A DNA stretch of 14,625 nt from Clostridia bacterium. Lineage in GTDB: Bacteria > Bacillota_A > Clostridia > Oscillospirales > CAG-272. The DNA lies in contig JAFVYX010000167.1 of NCBI GenBank assembly GCA_017500625.1, positions 1 to 14,625 of the forward strand, read 5' to 3'. This document shows, in pieces, positions 1 to 7,115 of the stretch (its first letter is position 1; each line of letters opens with the position of its first letter). Under the pieces are notes generated by a model. The model was not told where the DNA came from. It ran no database searches and saw only the letters and a program-made list of their open reading frames with translations. Position numbers and translations under genes: made by a program.

Positions 1-26
1 CCGAAAGTTGCAAACATCCTTATGAG

Positions 27-55
27 AAAGCGCCCTACGGGGCGCTTTTTCTTTT
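27..55 (+). terminator. Rho-independent terminator for a plus-strand gene off the left edge
   Basis: A 9-bp stem (27-35 with 40-48) closes a TACG loop, giving the very stable c(UACG)g tetraloop. It is followed on the plus strand by a T-rich tract to 55. The T tract is strong only on the plus strand, so it probably ends a plus-strand gene left of the window. It also lies just past the stop of the minus-strand amidohydrolase and may act weakly for it. Positions 1-70 hold no other recognisable gene. Confidence 0.8.
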
Positions 56-70
56 ATTGCAAGGTTTTCT

Positions 71-970
71 TTACAAGCCAAGGAGGCGCATGGCGTTCTC
101 GTGCGTGATCTTATTATAGGCCGCGGCCGTGATGAAGCCGCTCTTTTTCCACTCCTTGAGGGTGTCGATGAGAGGCACGGGCATACCAGGGAAGCAGCAG
201 TCGGTGCCGAAGTAGAGGCGGTCCTCAAACTCCTTGATAAAGCCCTCGGTATAGGAGAGATCGCGCACAAGGGCGTTGTAGGCCGTGCCGTCCGAGAGGT
301 CGCAGTGGAGGTTCGGGTAGCGGCGCAGAAGCTTGGCGACCACGCCCTCCTCACGGATCGGTTGGCCCTGGTTCGGGAGGGAGCCGAGCTGGCCGCCCGC
401 AAAGCGGTAGGGAACGCCCTTTTCCCCGGGGGTCTCAAGGCGAGCGATCTCACCCCAGAAGATGGGGCCGTGGCCGAAGAAGATCAGCTTCGGGAAGCGG
501 CGGAGCGATAACTCAAACTGAGGAAGGCCGGGGTCATCGTACAGGCCAAAGTCGCCGTCCGTCTGGTCCGAGCCGTCGGTGGTGACGGGGAGGCCGACCT
601 TTTCACACGCGCGGAAAAGGTTTTGCACCTTCGGATCGTCGGTGCGCATGTTCGGCATCACCTCGCCACAGCCGCGACAGCCGCGCTCCTTATAGTACTC
701 CAGGTACTTCTCCAGCGGCGTGTAGGGCGAATTCCAGCCCGTACGCGGATCCACGTTGCAGTAAGGAATGATGCGGTCGGGGTATTCCTCGGCCATATCG
801 AGGATATCCTCCGTGTGCTGGGCATCGTAGATCTCGGGGCTGACGATGGGCTGGACAACGCTCATATCGATCCCGAGGCGGTCCTGCTCCTTTAAGAGCT
901 CAGGGAGCGTGCAGAAGGGCACAACGCGGGGCTTTTTGCGGTAGGCGTGGGTATGAATGTCGATCAGCAT
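71..970 (-). CDS. Amidohydrolase-2 family metal-dependent hydrolase
   Basis: A 299-residue cytoplasmic TIM-barrel protein of the amidohydrolase-2 family (relatives of ACMSD and uronate or lactone hydrolases). Visible motifs are the N-terminal HxH metal pair (H6, H8), a GxE (E103), an FGH on a later strand (H167), GTD near the end (D257) and the typical C-terminal ENAMRLLGL. The His usually found on the mid-barrel strand (a PVxxH pattern) is not obvious: residues 128-132 read PVTTD, so metal binding may differ. The ATG at 970 has an AAAGGAG ribosome binding site (979-985) 8 nt upstream and a good promoter at 998-1026. A terminator separates it from the operon to its right, so it is its own transcription unit. 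Substrate is unknown; hydrolysis of a sugar lactone or decarboxylation of a sugar-derived acid is possible. Family is fairly sure, reaction is not. Confidence 0.85.
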   Translation of the reverse strand: MLIDIHTHAYRKKPRVVPFCTLPELLKEQDRLGIDMSVVQPIVSPEIYDAQHTEDILDMAEEYPDRIIPYCNVDPRTGWNSPYTPLEKYLEYYKERGCRGCGEVMPNMRTDDPKVQNLFRACEKVGLPVTTDGSDQTDGDFGLYDDPGLPQFELSLRRFPKLIFFGHGPIFWGEIARLETPGEKGVPYRFAGGQLGSLPNQGQPIREEGVVAKLLRRYPNLHCDLSDGTAYNALVRDLSYTEGFIKEFEDRLYFGTDCCFPGMPVPLIDTLKEWKKSGFITAAAYNKITHENAMRLLGL

Positions 971-997
971 AAGGGAGTCTCCTTTGCTTTTTTCTTA

Positions 998-1026
998 ATC
1001 ATACCGCAATACGCCCAAAAATGCAA
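998..1026 (-). promoter_or_regulatory. Promoter of the amidohydrolase gene
   Basis: Read on the minus strand, a -35 box TTGCAT (1021-1026) and a -10 box TATGAT (998-1003) are separated by exactly 17 nt. The predicted start lies just upstream of the AAAGGAG ribosome binding site. It sits downstream of the preceding terminator at 1047-1078, consistent with independent transcription. Confidence 0.7.
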
Positions 1027-1046
1027 CCCAAAGCAAGAAAAAAGTA

Positions 1047-1078
1047 AAGAAAAAATCCCCCGCAGGAGATTTTTTCTT
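1047..1078 (-). terminator. Terminator of the isomerase-oxidoreductase operon
   Basis: An imperfect hairpin (about 1047-1060 with 1065-1078, one mismatch) lies 8 nt past the oxidoreductase stop codon. The outer stem is A-rich on the left and T-rich on the right, so on the minus strand a GC-rich core is followed by a T tract. Confidence 0.75.
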
Positions 1079-1085
1079 ATTGCCT

Positions 1086-2066
1086 TTACGCGCGGAAGCT
1101 GAGCTCCCTCAGGAGAAACTCCAGCGAGGACACGCCGTCCGCGAGGGTGGCGCGCTCAATGGGCTCTTTCGCCTTGGCGCGCTCCGTGAAGTAAAGAAGC
1201 TCGTTGTAATAGCCGCCAAGGTCGGAGATGTTGCCGCCCTTGTAGCCGCCCGCCAGCTCCTTTTTCTCGATCGCGATCGGGTGGGCGCCGTCCGCATCGT
1301 ACAGAAGGAAGCCCGCGCCCGCGTTCTCAATGACGCCGCGCTCAAACACCACGCGGAAGGCCGCCTCAAAGGGACGGGCGGCGGGGAGATCCCACGTGCC
1401 CTCCACGCTGACGGCAAAGTCCTCATACTGCATAAGGGTATGGACGTAGGAATTCTTCTCGCCGAGGGTGTTCTTCACCGAGAAGAAGCGGCGCGGCTCA
1501 CCAAAGAGCGAAAGGACGTAATCGACGTCATGGATATGGAGATCCTGCGCGGCACCGCCCGAGCGCGCGGTGTCCAGCAGCCAGTCCTCCCAGCCCCAGG
1601 TGGGGCGGGGGCTGAGGCGGCGGAAGGAGGCGTTGACCACACGGCCGAGCGTCCCCTCACGGACGATCCTTTCGAGCTCCACGTACTCGTCCCAGAAGCG
1701 AATGACCTGGCCGACCTGCACGTGGGCGCCCGTCCTTTGTTGCTTTTCGAGAAGGGCGTGGCCCTCCTCCGCCGTGAGTGCCACGGGCTTTTCGATAAAG
1801 ACGTACTTCACCCGATCCATCGCAAGGAGCGCATACTCGGCGTGGAGGTAGGTCGGCAGGCAGACGTCGATGACATCCACCTCCGCCGTGGCGATGAGGT
1901 CACGGCCGTCCGCATAGATCGCGGCGCCCGTGCCTGCGGCCACCGCCTCCGCCTTATCACGGCGAAGGTCTGCGACGGCGGCGAGGGTGACGCCCTCCAT
2001 GTTCTTATAGCAGTCGGCGTGCATCGTGCCCATAAAGCCGCAGCCGATAAGACCGATCTTCAACAT
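1086..2066 (-). CDS. Gfo/Idh/MocA family NAD(P)-dependent oxidoreductase
   Basis: A 326-residue sugar or cyclitol dehydrogenase of the Gfo/Idh/MocA family. The N-terminal Rossmann fold shows GxGxxG (G8, G10, G13) followed by H16; the EKP signature is at 92-94 with catalytic K93; the second active-site block around 170-182 contains D175, H179 and D180 in the usual order. The C-terminal half is the typical beta-sheet substrate domain. The family oxidises a ring hydroxyl or reduces the matching ketone. The gene starts 5 nt after the isomerase stop codon, and its AGAAGG ribosome binding site lies inside the last codons of that gene, so translation is probably coupled. Paired with a TIM-barrel isomerase it may make or use a keto-sugar (inference). 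The exact substrate cannot be read from sequence. Confidence 0.93.
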   Translation of the reverse strand: MLKIGLIGCGFMGTMHADCYKNMEGVTLAAVADLRRDKAEAVAAGTGAAIYADGRDLIATAEVDVIDVCLPTYLHAEYALLAMDRVKYVFIEKPVALTAEEGHALLEKQQRTGAHVQVGQVIRFWDEYVELERIVREGTLGRVVNASFRRLSPRPTWGWEDWLLDTARSGGAAQDLHIHDVDYVLSLFGEPRRFFSVKNTLGEKNSYVHTLMQYEDFAVSVEGTWDLPAARPFEAAFRVVFERGVIENAGAGFLLYDADGAHPIAIEKKELAGGYKGGNISDLGGYYNELLYFTERAKAKEPIERATLADGVSSLEFLLRELSFRA

Positions 2067-2071
2067 ACTCT

Positions 2072-2908
2072 TTACCTTCTTCCTAAAATTCTGTCCATAG
2101 CGTAGGACGTGTTGTAGAGGATCGCCGAGGTGTGGTGGCGGTAGGCGGGGATCATCTCGGCCGTGACCCAGCCGTCATAGCCCACGTCACAAAGGGCGCG
2201 CATCACGGCGGGGTAATCGACGTCCCCCGCCAGAAGGTCGACAAAGCCGTCAAGGCCGCCGACAGCGGTGCGATAGTCCTTGAAGTGGACCTTTTTGATG
2301 CGCTCGCCAAGAATGCGGATCCACTGGTCGGGATAGCCGTTCGCGAGAATGTTGCCAACGTCAAGGTAACTGCCGACGAAGGGGCTGCCCACGCGGTCAA
2401 TGAAATCGCGCAGCTCGAGGGGCGAGGTCAAGAACTTATTCCAAACGTTTTCAAGGCCGATCGAAACGCCCACGCCCTCGGCATAGGGGGCAAGCTCCCG
2501 CATCGCCTCCAGGGCGCGGTCATACGCCGCGGCGTAATCCACGATCCTATCGGGATCCGAAAAGGCGTTCACGCAGCCGGGGAGAACGAGGATCGTATCG
2601 GCGCCGAGGGCGGCGGCCGTATCCAGCTGGCGGCGGACAATGTCCTTGGCCTTCTCCCTCTCGGCGGCGTCATCGGCGGTCAGCCAATGCTGCCAGTAAA
2701 GGCCCGAGGCCACGCTGTAAAGCGCAATGCCCGCGTCGGCGGCGGTGCGGCGGACGGCCAGAAGCTCCCTCTCGGTCGAGGTGAGCGAGACCTCCCCCGT
2801 CTCATCGAGGGCGACCTCCACCCCCTCAAAGCCCGCGTCCTTGGCCAGCGCAAACGCCGAGGCCAGCGGGGCGGGAGCAAAGGACCAGATGCTGATACCC
2901 TTTTTCAT
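2072..2908 (-). CDS. Sugar phosphate isomerase/epimerase-like TIM-barrel protein (AP endonuclease 2 fold)
   Basis: A 278-residue xylose-isomerase-like TIM barrel. The usual metal-ligand series is visible: E153 in GLENVWN, D183 in SYLDVGN, H208 in KVHFKDY and E251 in VTAEMIP. Family members are ketose 3-epimerases, hydroxypyruvate or inosose enzymes, and the lyases that cleave 3-keto-glycosides. The ATG at 2908 is chosen because AAGGAG (2915-2920) lies 6 nt upstream; an in-frame TTG at 2914 would touch the ribosome binding site. It is the first gene of a two-gene operon with the Gfo/Idh oxidoreductase and is divergent from an AraC-type regulator. Probably cytoplasmic, with no signal peptide. 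Isomerase, epimerase and beta-eliminating lyase activities are all possible; the pairing favours an oxidise-then-cleave or oxidise-then-isomerise role (inference). Confidence 0.92.
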   Translation of the reverse strand: MKKGISIWSFAPAPLASAFALAKDAGFEGVEVALDETGEVSLTSTERELLAVRRTAADAGIALYSVASGLYWQHWLTADDAAEREKAKDIVRRQLDTAAALGADTILVLPGCVNAFSDPDRIVDYAAAYDRALEAMRELAPYAEGVGVSIGLENVWNKFLTSPLELRDFIDRVGSPFVGSYLDVGNILANGYPDQWIRILGERIKKVHFKDYRTAVGGLDGFVDLLAGDVDYPAVMRALCDVGYDGWVTAEMIPAYRHHTSAILYNTSYAMDRILGRR

Positions 2909-2914
2909 AGTCAA

Positions 2915-2920
2915 CTCCTT
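2915..2920 (-). promoter_or_regulatory. Ribosome binding site that fixes the isomerase start
   Basis: AAGGAG on the minus strand lies 6 nt from ATG 2908, which rules against the in-frame TTG at 2912-2914 immediately next to it. The site abuts the -35 region of the opposite-strand regulator promoter. Confidence 0.75.
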
Positions 2921-2948
2921 GATTTTTTCTTTTGTGGTGTGCTATAAT
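2919..2948 (+). promoter_or_regulatory. Promoter of the first AraC-type regulator
   Basis: TTGATT (2919-2924), an 18-nt spacer and a perfect TATAAT (2943-2948) preceded by TGC, an extended -10 element. The -10 overlaps the -10 of the opposite promoter, so polymerase cannot occupy both at once. Confidence 0.65.
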
Positions 2949-2972
2949 AATGATACCGTATTCGTCGCACAA
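2944..2972 (-). promoter_or_regulatory. Promoter of the isomerase-oxidoreductase operon
   Basis: On the minus strand, TTGTGC (2967-2972), a 17-nt spacer and TATTAT (2944-2949). The weak -35 fits a promoter that needs an activator such as the divergent AraC-type protein (inference). Confidence 0.55.
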
Positions 2973-2988
2973 GCGACAGATATTTTTT
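2964..2988 (+). promoter_or_regulatory. Small inverted repeat with T tract in the regulator leader
   Basis: GTCGC (2964-2968) and GCGAC (2973-2977) flank a 4-nt loop, followed a few bases later by a run of T. It lies in the predicted 5' leader of the AraC-type gene and overlaps the -35 of the opposite promoter. It could be a weak attenuator or an operator; the 5-bp stem is short, so this is tentative. Confidence 0.3.
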
Positions 2989-3037
2989 TGCCCTATCCGT
3001 TCACTTTATTCCACAAGAAAAATAAGGAAGCACGAAT

Positions 3038-3916
3038 ATGAAAGCTACCTACATCAAAACGTCACCGACGGGCGTTTTCAACGTCTCCCGCATTGTGACG
3101 GTGCATTATTACGAGTTTGACAAGAGCTTTACCTTTGCGGGCGAGAGCCACGATTTCTGGGAGATGGTGTACGTTGACCGCGGGCAGGTCATGGTCAGCC
3201 GTGACGGCGAGGAGCTTCTTCTCTCGCAGGGGGAGCTGATCTTTCACAAGCCCCACGAGTTCCACGCGATCCGCGCCCACGGCTCGGCACCCAACTTTTT
3301 TGTCATCTCCTTTGTCTGCACCTCGGCGGCGATGCAGTCGTTTGAGCGCTACCGCACGCGCCCGGAACCAGGTATGACGCCCCTCATCTCGGGCATGATG
3401 CGGGAGGCGGAGGGGGCGTACGTCCTGCCCCGCAACGATCCCGCGCTGCGCCGCCTTGTCCGCCGCGAGAGTGCGCCCGTGGGCGCTGAGCAGCTGGTGA
3501 AGCTCTACCTTGAGGAATTCCTGATCCTGCTTCTCCGTTCGGCGGCCGAGGGGGCGCGCCCCGCCGTGTTTCCCTCCAAGGAAAGCATGGAAAATCACCT
3601 TGTGACCGAGGTGCGGCGCACGATCGCCGAGCGGGCCGAGGCCCCCCTCTCGATCGGGGAGCTGTGCGCGCGCCTTGGGTACAGCAAAAGCTACCTCTGC
3701 CGCCTGTTCCGCGAGCAAACGGGCGACACGATCGCCGCGACCGCCACCCGTGAGCGCATTGCCGCAGCGCGGCGCCTCATTCGCGAGGGCACGATGAACT
3801 TTTCCGAGATCTCCGACCGCCTCGGCTTTGACAATCCGCAGTACTTCTCGCGCGTTTTTCGCCGTGTGACGGGCATGACCCCCTCCGAGTTCCGCGCCTC
3901 GCTGAAGGCGCGATGA
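3038..3916 (+). CDS. AraC/XylS family transcriptional regulator (divergent from isomerase operon)
   Basis: A 292-residue one-component regulator. An N-terminal cupin-like sensor domain spans about residues 18-110, with an HxF/HEFHA segment near 71-77. After a less conserved linker there are two C-terminal helix-turn-helix units: one around 203-230 (IGELCARLGYSKSYLCRLFR) and one around 252-285, ending with the family signature GFDNPQYFSRVFRR followed by GMTPSEFR. ATG 3038 has an AAGGAAG ribosome binding site 7 nt upstream. It is transcribed away from the isomerase-oxidoreductase operon and their promoters overlap, so it most likely controls that operon and possibly itself. The ligand is unknown, probably a sugar. 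It ends at a strong two-way terminator shared with the convergent GH39-like gene. Confidence 0.94.
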   Translation: MKATYIKTSPTGVFNVSRIVTVHYYEFDKSFTFAGESHDFWEMVYVDRGQVMVSRDGEELLLSQGELIFHKPHEFHAIRAHGSAPNFFVISFVCTSAAMQSFERYRTRPEPGMTPLISGMMREAEGAYVLPRNDPALRRLVRRESAPVGAEQLVKLYLEEFLILLLRSAAEGARPAVFPSKESMENHLVTEVRRTIAERAEAPLSIGELCARLGYSKSYLCRLFREQTGDTIAATATRERIAAARRLIREGTMNFSEISDRLGFDNPQYFSRVFRRVTGMTPSEFRASLKAR

Positions 3917-3925
3917 CGGAAAGTG

Positions 3926-3963
3926 AAAAAAATACCGAGGCCGTGCGGCCTCGGTATTTTTTT
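3926..3963. terminator. Bidirectional terminator between convergent genes
   Basis: A perfect 17-bp stem (3926-3942 with 3947-3963) with loop GTGC. The GC-rich core is flanked by an A run on the left and a T run on the right, so it works on both strands. It serves the plus-strand regulator and the minus-strand GH39-like gene; the stop codon of the latter (3962-3964) overlaps the end of the stem. Confidence 0.93.
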
Positions 3964-5311
3964 ATTCCTTAACGATCTTCACAAGGGCGGTGGCATGGAG
4001 GGGCATACGGAGCGTGAGGGTGTGCGCTTCGTCGGTGACGGGCTCCTTCATAACGAGGTCGGCGTTGTACCGCTCATCAAGAAGATAGACCTCAAGGCGA
4101 CGGCCCGCCGCGGTGCCGTCGAGAGCAACGGTCACCTGCTTTTCGGGCATATCGTCGTTGTCGCTGTAATAGGTGATCATCACGGCCTGCTCGTCGCCCG
4201 CCGCGGCGGCAACGTACACGTCCTCATCGTCGCTTTCTACGGCAACGGCGGTCTTTTGCTTATAGAGCTGGTTGAACATATAGAAGGGGTAGTAGCCCTT
4301 CAGCTTGTCGCACACCATATCGGTCGAGAACAGGCAGTTGTAGGCGCTCGGACGGGCGTCATAATACATCAGCATATCGACGGGCTCGTACTGGCTCATC
4401 AGCATCGTGGCCGACACAAAGGCGGCGCCCTTCAGTGATTTGATGGTGCGGAGCGACTCGACAAAGCCGTCACCGTCCCAGGCCTTGACGTAATTCCACT
4501 CGTTGAGAATGCTCTCAACGCCCGTGTGGCCCCAGCGGTCGATGAAGTCCTTGGCGAGATGGATCGCCTTTTTCATTTTCGGGATATCGGCGCCGTAGCA
4601 ATGCCAGGAGAAGAAGTCGGGGCGCAGGTCGCCGAGGGCCTCAAAGTACCCGTCCACCCACTTGCCGCGGTGGAAGAGGGTGTTAACGGCGGGGCCGCCG
4701 ATCTTCAGGTGCGGGAATTTCTCCTTAAGGTGGGTATACGCCACGCGGAAGAACTCGTAAAACTCGGCCGCGGTGCCGCCCCAGGAGCATTTCTTGATCG
4801 GCTCGGCATCGTCCTCCTCGGAGCTGGCCTCATTCCAGATCTCCCAGTATTCGATCCCCATGTGCATACCGTCGGCCCAGCCCTCGTTGTAGTGCCTGAT
4901 GATATGCTCACAGATGACCGCCCACTTTTTAAAGTCCTTCGGGGGGAGGGTGTTGTACTTTTTGACCTCGTGCTCGATGCGCGTGCCCAGGCGGTAGAAG
5001 GGCTTGAGTCCCGCCGCCTCATGCACCTTCATATAGTAGTCGGTGCAGGCAAAGTCGTAGGACGCGGGATCGGTGGGGTCGGCGTCCCAATTGGTGAAGA
5101 TGAAGTTGACGTCCACCGTATGGTTGCCACCGTAGTTTGAATTGAAGGAAGCGTCATGGTTTCTGGCGTAAGGGATCCCCGCCTCAATAAAGGCATCGAG
5201 GTTTGAGATGCGCTGATGAGTGCCAAACTTATGGATCGGGCCGTTATTGACGGCGTGCATGGGCTTCATAGGCCCAACGGGCTTTTGAAAATCGACGGTG
5301 ATCTTGCTCAT
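3962..5311 (-). CDS. GH39-like clan GH-A glycoside hydrolase
   Basis: A 449-residue intracellular retaining glycosidase. The TIM barrel fills roughly residues 15-350, with acid/base N160-E161 in YWEIWNEA and nucleophile N270-E271 in ILNEWNY, the pair expected on strands 4 and 7 of clan GH-A. FSWHCYG at 235-240 is also typical of GH39/GH51-type enzymes. Residues about 355-449 form the usual C-terminal beta domain. No signal peptide is seen. GH39 members are beta-xylosidases or alpha-L-iduronidases; which one applies cannot be decided here. ATG 5311 has AAGGAG 7 nt upstream and a well-spaced promoter at 5342-5370. It lies downstream of the SGNH hydrolase but is separated by a terminator, so the two are transcribed separately. 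GH51 or an unnumbered clan GH-A family are the alternatives. Confidence 0.82.
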   Translation of the reverse strand: MSKITVDFQKPVGPMKPMHAVNNGPIHKFGTHQRISNLDAFIEAGIPYARNHDASFNSNYGGNHTVDVNFIFTNWDADPTDPASYDFACTDYYMKVHEAAGLKPFYRLGTRIEHEVKKYNTLPPKDFKKWAVICEHIIRHYNEGWADGMHMGIEYWEIWNEASSEEDDAEPIKKCSWGGTAAEFYEFFRVAYTHLKEKFPHLKIGGPAVNTLFHRGKWVDGYFEALGDLRPDFFSWHCYGADIPKMKKAIHLAKDFIDRWGHTGVESILNEWNYVKAWDGDGFVESLRTIKSLKGAAFVSATMLMSQYEPVDMLMYYDARPSAYNCLFSTDMVCDKLKGYYPFYMFNQLYKQKTAVAVESDDEDVYVAAAAGDEQAVMITYYSDNDDMPEKQVTVALDGTAAGRRLEVYLLDERYNADLVMKEPVTDEAHTLTLRMPLHATALVKIVKE

Positions 5312-5341
5312 GGTGCAGCTCCTTTGGATAAGATTATCTCT

Positions 5342-5370
5342 ATGGTATCACAAGGGGCGAAAAAATTCAA
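5342..5370 (-). promoter_or_regulatory. Promoter of the GH39-like gene
   Basis: On the minus strand, TTGAAT (5365-5370), 17-nt spacer and TACCAT (5342-5347), lying between the SGNH terminator and the ATG at 5311. Confidence 0.55.
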
Positions 5371-5394
5371 TAGGTATGGGGATTTTTCCTGCGG

Positions 5395-5430
5395 CAAAGA
5401 AAAAGGAGCCGTGCGGCTCCTTTTTCTTTG
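5395..5430. terminator. Terminator of the SGNH hydrolase gene
   Basis: A perfect 16-bp stem (5395-5410 with 5415-5430) with loop GTGC; the outer stem is A-rich then T-rich, so it is symmetric, but the gene it ends is the minus-strand hydrolase whose stop lies 3 nt away. Its GCCGTGCGGC centre matches the terminator at 3926-3963. Confidence 0.92.
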
Positions 5431-5433
5431 GGC

Positions 5434-6444
5434 TCACTCGCCGAGGATCTTACGGAGAATGGGCTCATAGCCCTTGGCCATCAGGTAGTGGCCGAGGTCG
5501 TTCGGGTGGCAGGTGTCCGTGGTGCAAAGGTAACGCTCCTCGGTACCGAAGAAGGTCTCGCCGTCAATGAAATAGACGTTCTTGTCACCGTCGGCCACGG
5601 CCCTCTCGTAGGTGGCGCGGATCACCTCGCGGCGCTCCTTCGCCTGCGGCTTATGCTCAAAGTTCGGGAGGGAGGTGATGACGATCGGCGTATCGGGCTT
5701 TCTCTCGCGGATAAAGCGGAAGAAGGGCTCGTGGGTCTTTTGGAGATACTCGACGTCGGGCGCGTTATGGTCGTAGTCCATGATATAGGCGCTCATATCG
5801 AGGGTGGTGGTGTACTCCGCAATGTCAAGCTGCCCCTTGGCGCTGCCCGAAAAGCCGAAGTTGTAATAATCGACGTCGAGGCGCTGGGAAAGAAGCGCCG
5901 TATAGGAGCTGAAGGGGTGGCAGGCGTGGGCCCCCTCGGTGATCGAGGAGCCGTAAAAGACGAGCGGACGGGAGTGCTTCGGGGGGGTGGGCGCCTCGAT
6001 CTCGGCGCCGTCATCGATCTCCACCCAGACGTTTTCGATGAGCTCAGCCATCGGGAGGTAGAGCGTCACGTCCTCCATACGCGAGGACTTCCTCACCACG
6101 CCCTCAAAGCTCTTATTCTCGTACTTGGCGGGGCTGACGAGGCCCGCATAGCGCAGGTTCGGGTAGTTGCCGACCAGGACGTTGACCGATTGGCAGGCAA
6201 AGATCGCCATACCGATGTCAGGCGAGAGGGTCGAAAGCTCCACGCCGATCTTCAGCGTCTCGGAATTCGTGCGGAAGGCAAGGCGGCCGCCCGCGCAACG
6301 GAGCCCCACGCGAGGCCAGGCGCCAAGGACGCCGCAGTAGCGGTTGGCAATTTCCTCGGGGAGACGGCGGAGAACGCGCTTCTCCTCAAAGTGAGGAACG
6401 CCGAGGACGCGGAGGGGGGAATCGAGATAGGTATAACGCTTCAT
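5434..6444 (-). CDS. Two-domain SGNH/GDSL hydrolase (probable carbohydrate esterase)
   Basis: A 336-residue protein. Residues 1-150 look like the beta-sandwich that precedes the catalytic domain in GxDLY-type SGNH esterases. The SGNH domain (about 158-336) shows block I GSSIT with catalytic S167, an oxyanion Gly in the FGFSGSAKG segment (G200), an Asn in block III (N227) and the DxxH of block V (D310, H313). Such enzymes remove acetyl or other acyl groups from sugars. No signal peptide is seen, so it probably works on imported oligosaccharides in the cytoplasm. ATG 6444 has an AAAGGAAG ribosome binding site; TTGCAA at 6485-6490 could be its -35 but no good -10 is seen. Neighbouring the GH39-like gene, deacylation of xylan-type fragments is a fair guess (inference). 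Confidence 0.9.
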   Translation of the reverse strand: MKRYTYLDSPLRVLGVPHFEEKRVLRRLPEEIANRYCGVLGAWPRVGLRCAGGRLAFRTNSETLKIGVELSTLSPDIGMAIFACQSVNVLVGNYPNLRYAGLVSPAKYENKSFEGVVRKSSRMEDVTLYLPMAELIENVWVEIDDGAEIEAPTPPKHSRPLVFYGSSITEGAHACHPFSSYTALLSQRLDVDYYNFGFSGSAKGQLDIAEYTTTLDMSAYIMDYDHNAPDVEYLQKTHEPFFRFIRERKPDTPIVITSLPNFEHKPQAKERREVIRATYERAVADGDKNVYFIDGETFFGTEERYLCTTDTCHPNDLGHYLMAKGYEPILRKILGE

Positions 6445-6484
6445 GCTCTTACTTCCTTTATCAAATGATTTTTGTCGCCGCCCC

Positions 6485-6513
6485 TTGCAATTTTCCTTGG
6501 GCGGTGATAAAAT
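6485..6513 (+). promoter_or_regulatory. Promoter of the UPF0340 gene
   Basis: TTGCAA (6485-6490), 17-nt spacer and TAAAAT (6508-6513), preceded by TGA as an extended -10. TTGCAA is self-complementary, so it could also serve the divergent SGNH gene, but the matching minus-strand -10 is weak. Confidence 0.65.
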
Positions 6514-6542
6514 AAAACCAGTAAAAAACGGAGGGGAACGCT

Positions 6543-7082
6543 ATGGATATCGAAGCACAGTGCTACGCCGCCGCCGCCGAGCTTTGCCGTGTGGCGAAGC
6601 TTTCGGAGGGGAATATTCTTGTGGTCGGCTGCTCGACCAGTGAGGTCGTGGGGGAGAGGATCGGCACGTCGTCGGATCCCCTGACGGCGGAGGCGATCTT
6701 TGCGGGGCTTTCCCGCGCCACCGCCGAGCAGGGCGTTTTCCTGGCCGTGCAGTGCTGTGAGCATCTTAACCGCGCGATCGTGGTCGAGAGGGCGGCCGTG
6801 CCGCAGGCCGAGGCCGTGAACGTCATTCCGCAGAAGAAGGCGGGGGGGAGTCTTGCCACGGTGGCTTACGCGCGCTTTTCCGACCCCGTGGTGATCGAGG
6901 AGATCGCCGCCGACGCGGGGCTTGACATCGGGGACACCCTCATCGGCATGCACCTCCGTCGCGTGGCCGTGCCCGTGCGCCTTTCGCTTTCTGCGATCGG
7001 CTGCGCCCACCTCACCGCCGCCAGAACGCGGCCGCGCTTCATCGGCGGCTGCCGCGCGGTGTATGACGAGACCCTTTTGTAA
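6543..7082 (+). CDS. UPF0340 (YwlG/TIGR01440) family protein
   Basis: A 179-residue cytoplasmic protein, close to the usual family length of about 180. Family blocks are visible throughout: [11 protein letters not shown] (27-37), QCCEHLNRA (70-78), [11 protein letters not shown] (93-103), [11 protein letters not shown] (134-144) and [15 protein letters not shown] (155-169). The biochemical function of this family is not known to me. ATG 6543 has GGAGGGG 6 nt upstream. It has its own promoter and terminator and sits alone between glycan genes; in Bacillus ywlG lies in a housekeeping neighbourhood, so its presence here may not relate to carbohydrate use. Confidence 0.94.
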   Translation: MDIEAQCYAAAAELCRVAKLSEGNILVVGCSTSEVVGERIGTSSDPLTAEAIFAGLSRATAEQGVFLAVQCCEHLNRAIVVERAAVPQAEAVNVIPQKKAGGSLATVAYARFSDPVVIEEIAADAGLDIGDTLIGMHLRRVAVPVRLSLSAIGCAHLTAARTRPRFIGGCRAVYDETLL

Positions 7083-7087
7083 CCCAC

Positions 7088-7115
7088 AGCCGTGCCGCTT
7101 GGCACGGCTTTTTTA
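7088..7115 (+). terminator. Terminator of the UPF0340 gene
   Basis: A 9-bp perfect stem (7088-7096 with 7101-7109), loop GCTT, then a T tract to 7114. It begins 5 nt after the UPF0340 stop. On the opposite strand there is no T tract, so the convergent regulator, whose stop lies at 7113-7115, has no obvious terminator of its own. Confidence 0.9.

Noticed and set aside
974..982. GGAG/CTCC palindrome at the amidohydrolase ribosome binding site
   Set aside because: The halves are only one base apart, too close to form a hairpin that could hide the site.
1080..2105. Long plus-strand open frame opposite the Gfo/Idh oxidoreductase
   Set aside because: It mirrors a well-recognised gene in high-GC DNA, has low-complexity composition and no recognisable domain.
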